NCBI GenBank assembly: GCA_946183335.1
Contig: CAMGZN010000053.1
Span: forward strand, 1-6,932
Direction of reading: 5' to 3'
DNA: 6,932 nt
Source: an uncultured Caryophanales bacterium
Lineage (GTDB): Bacteria > Bacillota_I > Bacilli_A > RFN20 > CAG-826
Translations under genes and position numbers: made by a program
Notes under the pieces: generated by a model
The model's input: only the letters and a program-made list of their open reading frames with translations
What the model was told of the DNA's origin: nothing
Databases searched by the model: none
Shown here: positions 6,302 through 6,932 of the stretch, in pieces
Position numbering within the stretch: the first letter of the stretch is position 1
Layout of the letters: every line of letters starts with the position of its first letter

Positions 6302-6463
6302 ATGGAAGAAAAACAATTTGCTCAAATCGCGTATAGCGAAGAAGAGCTTGCACAACAAAAGAAACAAAAAAGCCGAAATCGAGTTTTCGGCATTTTGCTT
6401 TGTTTAAGTCTTTTATTAACTGCTGTTTTAATCGCAGAAATTGTTTGTTTAATTACAAAGTAA
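6302..6463 (+). CDS. Small single-pass membrane protein, 53 residues (unrecognised)
   Basis: An ATG two bases after the asnS stop opens a 53-codon frame ending in TAA. The product has a charged N-terminal part (MEEKQFAQIAYSEEEL, then AQQKKQKSRNR) and one strong helix at about 29-51 (FGILLCLSLLLTAVLIAEIV plus CLI), ending ITK. The basic cluster just before the helix predicts the N-terminus inside the cell. Against it: no Shine-Dalgarno site is visible, so translation would depend on coupling to asnS, and a terminator hairpin for the opposite strand falls at codons 24-30. In its favour: the protein pattern is well formed, composition matches the neighbours, and the stop falls exactly against the stop of the converging gene. 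I do not recognise a family. The alternative is a non-coding spacer holding a terminator. Confidence 0.55.
   Translation: MEEKQFAQIAYSEEELAQQKKQKSRNRVFGILLCLSLLLTAVLIAEIVCLITK
6366..6391 (-). terminator. Intrinsic terminator for the right-edge minus-strand gene, possibly bidirectional
   Basis: On the minus strand, GCCGAAA (6391-6385), a six-base loop and TTTCGGC (6378-6372) form a perfect seven-pair stem, followed at once by six T (6371-6366). This is the cleanest terminator in the window and begins 72 bases after the stop of the minus-strand gene. On the plus strand the same hairpin is followed by ATTTTG, a weaker tract that could partly terminate asnS transcripts. It lies inside the 53-codon frame on the plus strand. 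Confidence 0.75.
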
Positions 6464-6932
6464 TTAACGAATAGGTTCAATAGGTTTTTCTTGAGGTGGG
6501 AGGTCGTCAATTGAACGGCTGAACACCTTTTTTGCTATCCGATAAATTCTGAATGATCTAGCAATATAAGCTTGGACGCAGAACATAAACCATAATAAGC
6601 CAACCAACATGGCTGGGACAAAGATATAAGAACCCCAAGCATACCAAGACCAATGTGGTGAAGAAAGTAGTGGTGGCCAATCAGAAATAATTGAGATTCC
6701 AAAAATTTTTGTGTGTGGGACATTTGCCCAATCAAAAACGTGGAAGAGTGTACCAATTCCTTCTGTTTGATGATCGAAAATGTCAACGTTCCAGTTGTTC
6801 ATTATTAAACAATAGAGAATCATAATTGCTGAGGCGGCAACCATCACAATAAATGGTCTCCACGCTTGTCTAAAGAAAACGACATGATTCTTCTTAATGC
6901 CAAATTTAATTAGATCGCTCTTTTTATTAAAG
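6464..6932 (-). CDS. Two-helix membrane protein with aromatic-rich loop (5' end outside the window, unrecognised)
   Basis: The minus-strand frame is open to the right edge, giving 155 visible residues. Counting from the edge, the start is basic (KKSDLIKFGIKKNH, 3-16), helix 1 spans about 24-44 (WRPFIVMVAASAIMILYCLI), a loop of about 55 residues is rich in Trp, Phe, Tyr and His (FHVFDWANVPH; DWPPLLSSPHWSWYAWGSY), helix 2 spans about 102-123 (FVPAMLVGLLWFMFCVQAYI), and a basic stretch (RSFRIYRIAKK) leads to a proline/acid tail ending EKPIEPIR. The charge pattern predicts both ends inside and the aromatic loop outside. Starts at GTG 6847 or ATG 6844 are possible, with GGAGA upstream at 6862-6858, but the upstream codons read like a natural membrane-protein N-terminus, so a start beyond the window is preferred. 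No family recognised. Its TAA abuts the stop of the plus-strand small gene. Confidence 0.75.
   Translation of the reverse strand, partial: FNKKSDLIKFGIKKNHVVFFRQAWRPFIVMVAASAIMILYCLIMNNWNVDIFDHQTEGIGTLFHVFDWANVPHTKIFGISIISDWPPLLSSPHWSWYAWGSYIFVPAMLVGLLWFMFCVQAYIARSFRIYRIAKKVFSRSIDDLPPQEKPIEPIR
6494..6533 (+). terminator. Candidate plus-strand terminator for asnS/small gene, inside the opposing gene
   Basis: AGGTG (6494-6498) pairs with CACCT (6524-6528) and GTCGT (6503-6507) pairs with ACGGC (6515-6519, one G-T pair) around a seven-base loop. A symmetrical four-base internal loop separates the two stems. Six T (6528-6533) follow. The interrupted stem makes this weaker than the other candidates. 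It lies in the C-terminal tail codons of the minus-strand membrane protein. Confidence 0.35.

Noticed and set aside
4834..6437. The 12-mer TTTTAATCGCAG occurring near 4834 and 6426
   Set aside because: One short AT-rich match with no shared flanks is not enough to call a repeat.
6322..6510. Minus-strand 62-codon frame across the small gene and junction
   Set aside because: It runs through the minus-strand terminator hairpin and the end of the right-edge gene in another frame; the Ser/Cys/Phe-rich product has no sensible topology.
6475..6516. GTTCAAT / ATTGAAC inverted repeat (arms 6475-6481 and 6510-6516)
   Set aside because: Seven-base arms separated by 28 bases inside coding sequence; it competes with the better terminator-like fold ending at 6533 and is likely chance.
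1..6932. CRISPR array, tRNA or rRNA gene, riboswitch, insertion sequence, or mycoplasma-type TGA-Trp code
   Set aside because: No spaced direct repeats, cloverleaf or long structured leaders were seen, the largest gap is 56 bases, no transposase motifs appear, and all Trp codons are TGG.

Overview
The window reads as an ordinary, extremely compact piece of chromosome from an AT-rich, low-GC Gram-positive bacterium (Bacilli or a related lineage close to Mollicutes or Erysipelotrichia). Support comes from the contiguous tsaE-tsaB-rimI-tsaD order typical of Firmicutes, a YgaC/Ntdp-type DUF402 phosphatase, a YumC-type ferredoxin-NADP reductase, GGAGG-like ribosome sites, and clear protein similarity to Bacillus and Staphylococcus families. 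Tryptophan is always TGG and no gene is broken by TGA, so the standard bacterial code fits and a mycoplasma code does not. All ten genes whose end is visible stop with TAA. The exact taxon cannot be fixed from the sequence.

Layout. (1) 1-1384, plus strand: the 3' part of a two-helix membrane protein resembling DUF3137, coupled by a TAATG overlap to a DUF402 nucleoside tri/diphosphate phosphatase. (2) 1371-2270, minus strand: a TrxR-like ferredoxin-NADP(+) reductase whose 3' end overlaps the phosphatase gene tail to tail by 14 bp. (3) 2271-2325: a 55-bp divergent promoter spacer. (4) 2326-4839, plus strand: tsaE, tsaB, rimI and tsaD, each overlapping the next by 1 or 10 bp. (5) 4840-4895: a promoter spacer with a strong ribosome site. 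(6) 4896-6299: asnS. (7) 6302-6463: an overlooked 53-residue single-helix membrane protein, less certain. (8) 6464-6932, minus strand: the 3' part of an unrecognised two-helix membrane protein that runs off the right edge. Only about 113 bases lie outside coding sequence, and no gene-free stretch exceeds 56 bases.

Function. The central operon supplies three of the four bacterial proteins for the t6A37 tRNA modification (TsaB, TsaD, TsaE; the TsaC/YwlC partner is not in the window) plus an N-terminal acetyltransferase. The next transcription unit encodes asparaginyl-tRNA synthetase. The theme is decoding of ANN codons and tRNA maturation. No mobile element, CRISPR array, tRNA or rRNA was seen.

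The most interesting signal is architectural, not a new gene system. At both convergent gene junctions the stops overlap or abut, and the intrinsic-terminator hairpins lie inside the coding sequence of the opposing gene. The divergent spacer also appears to give very short or no 5' leaders. No previously undescribed multi-gene system could be supported.
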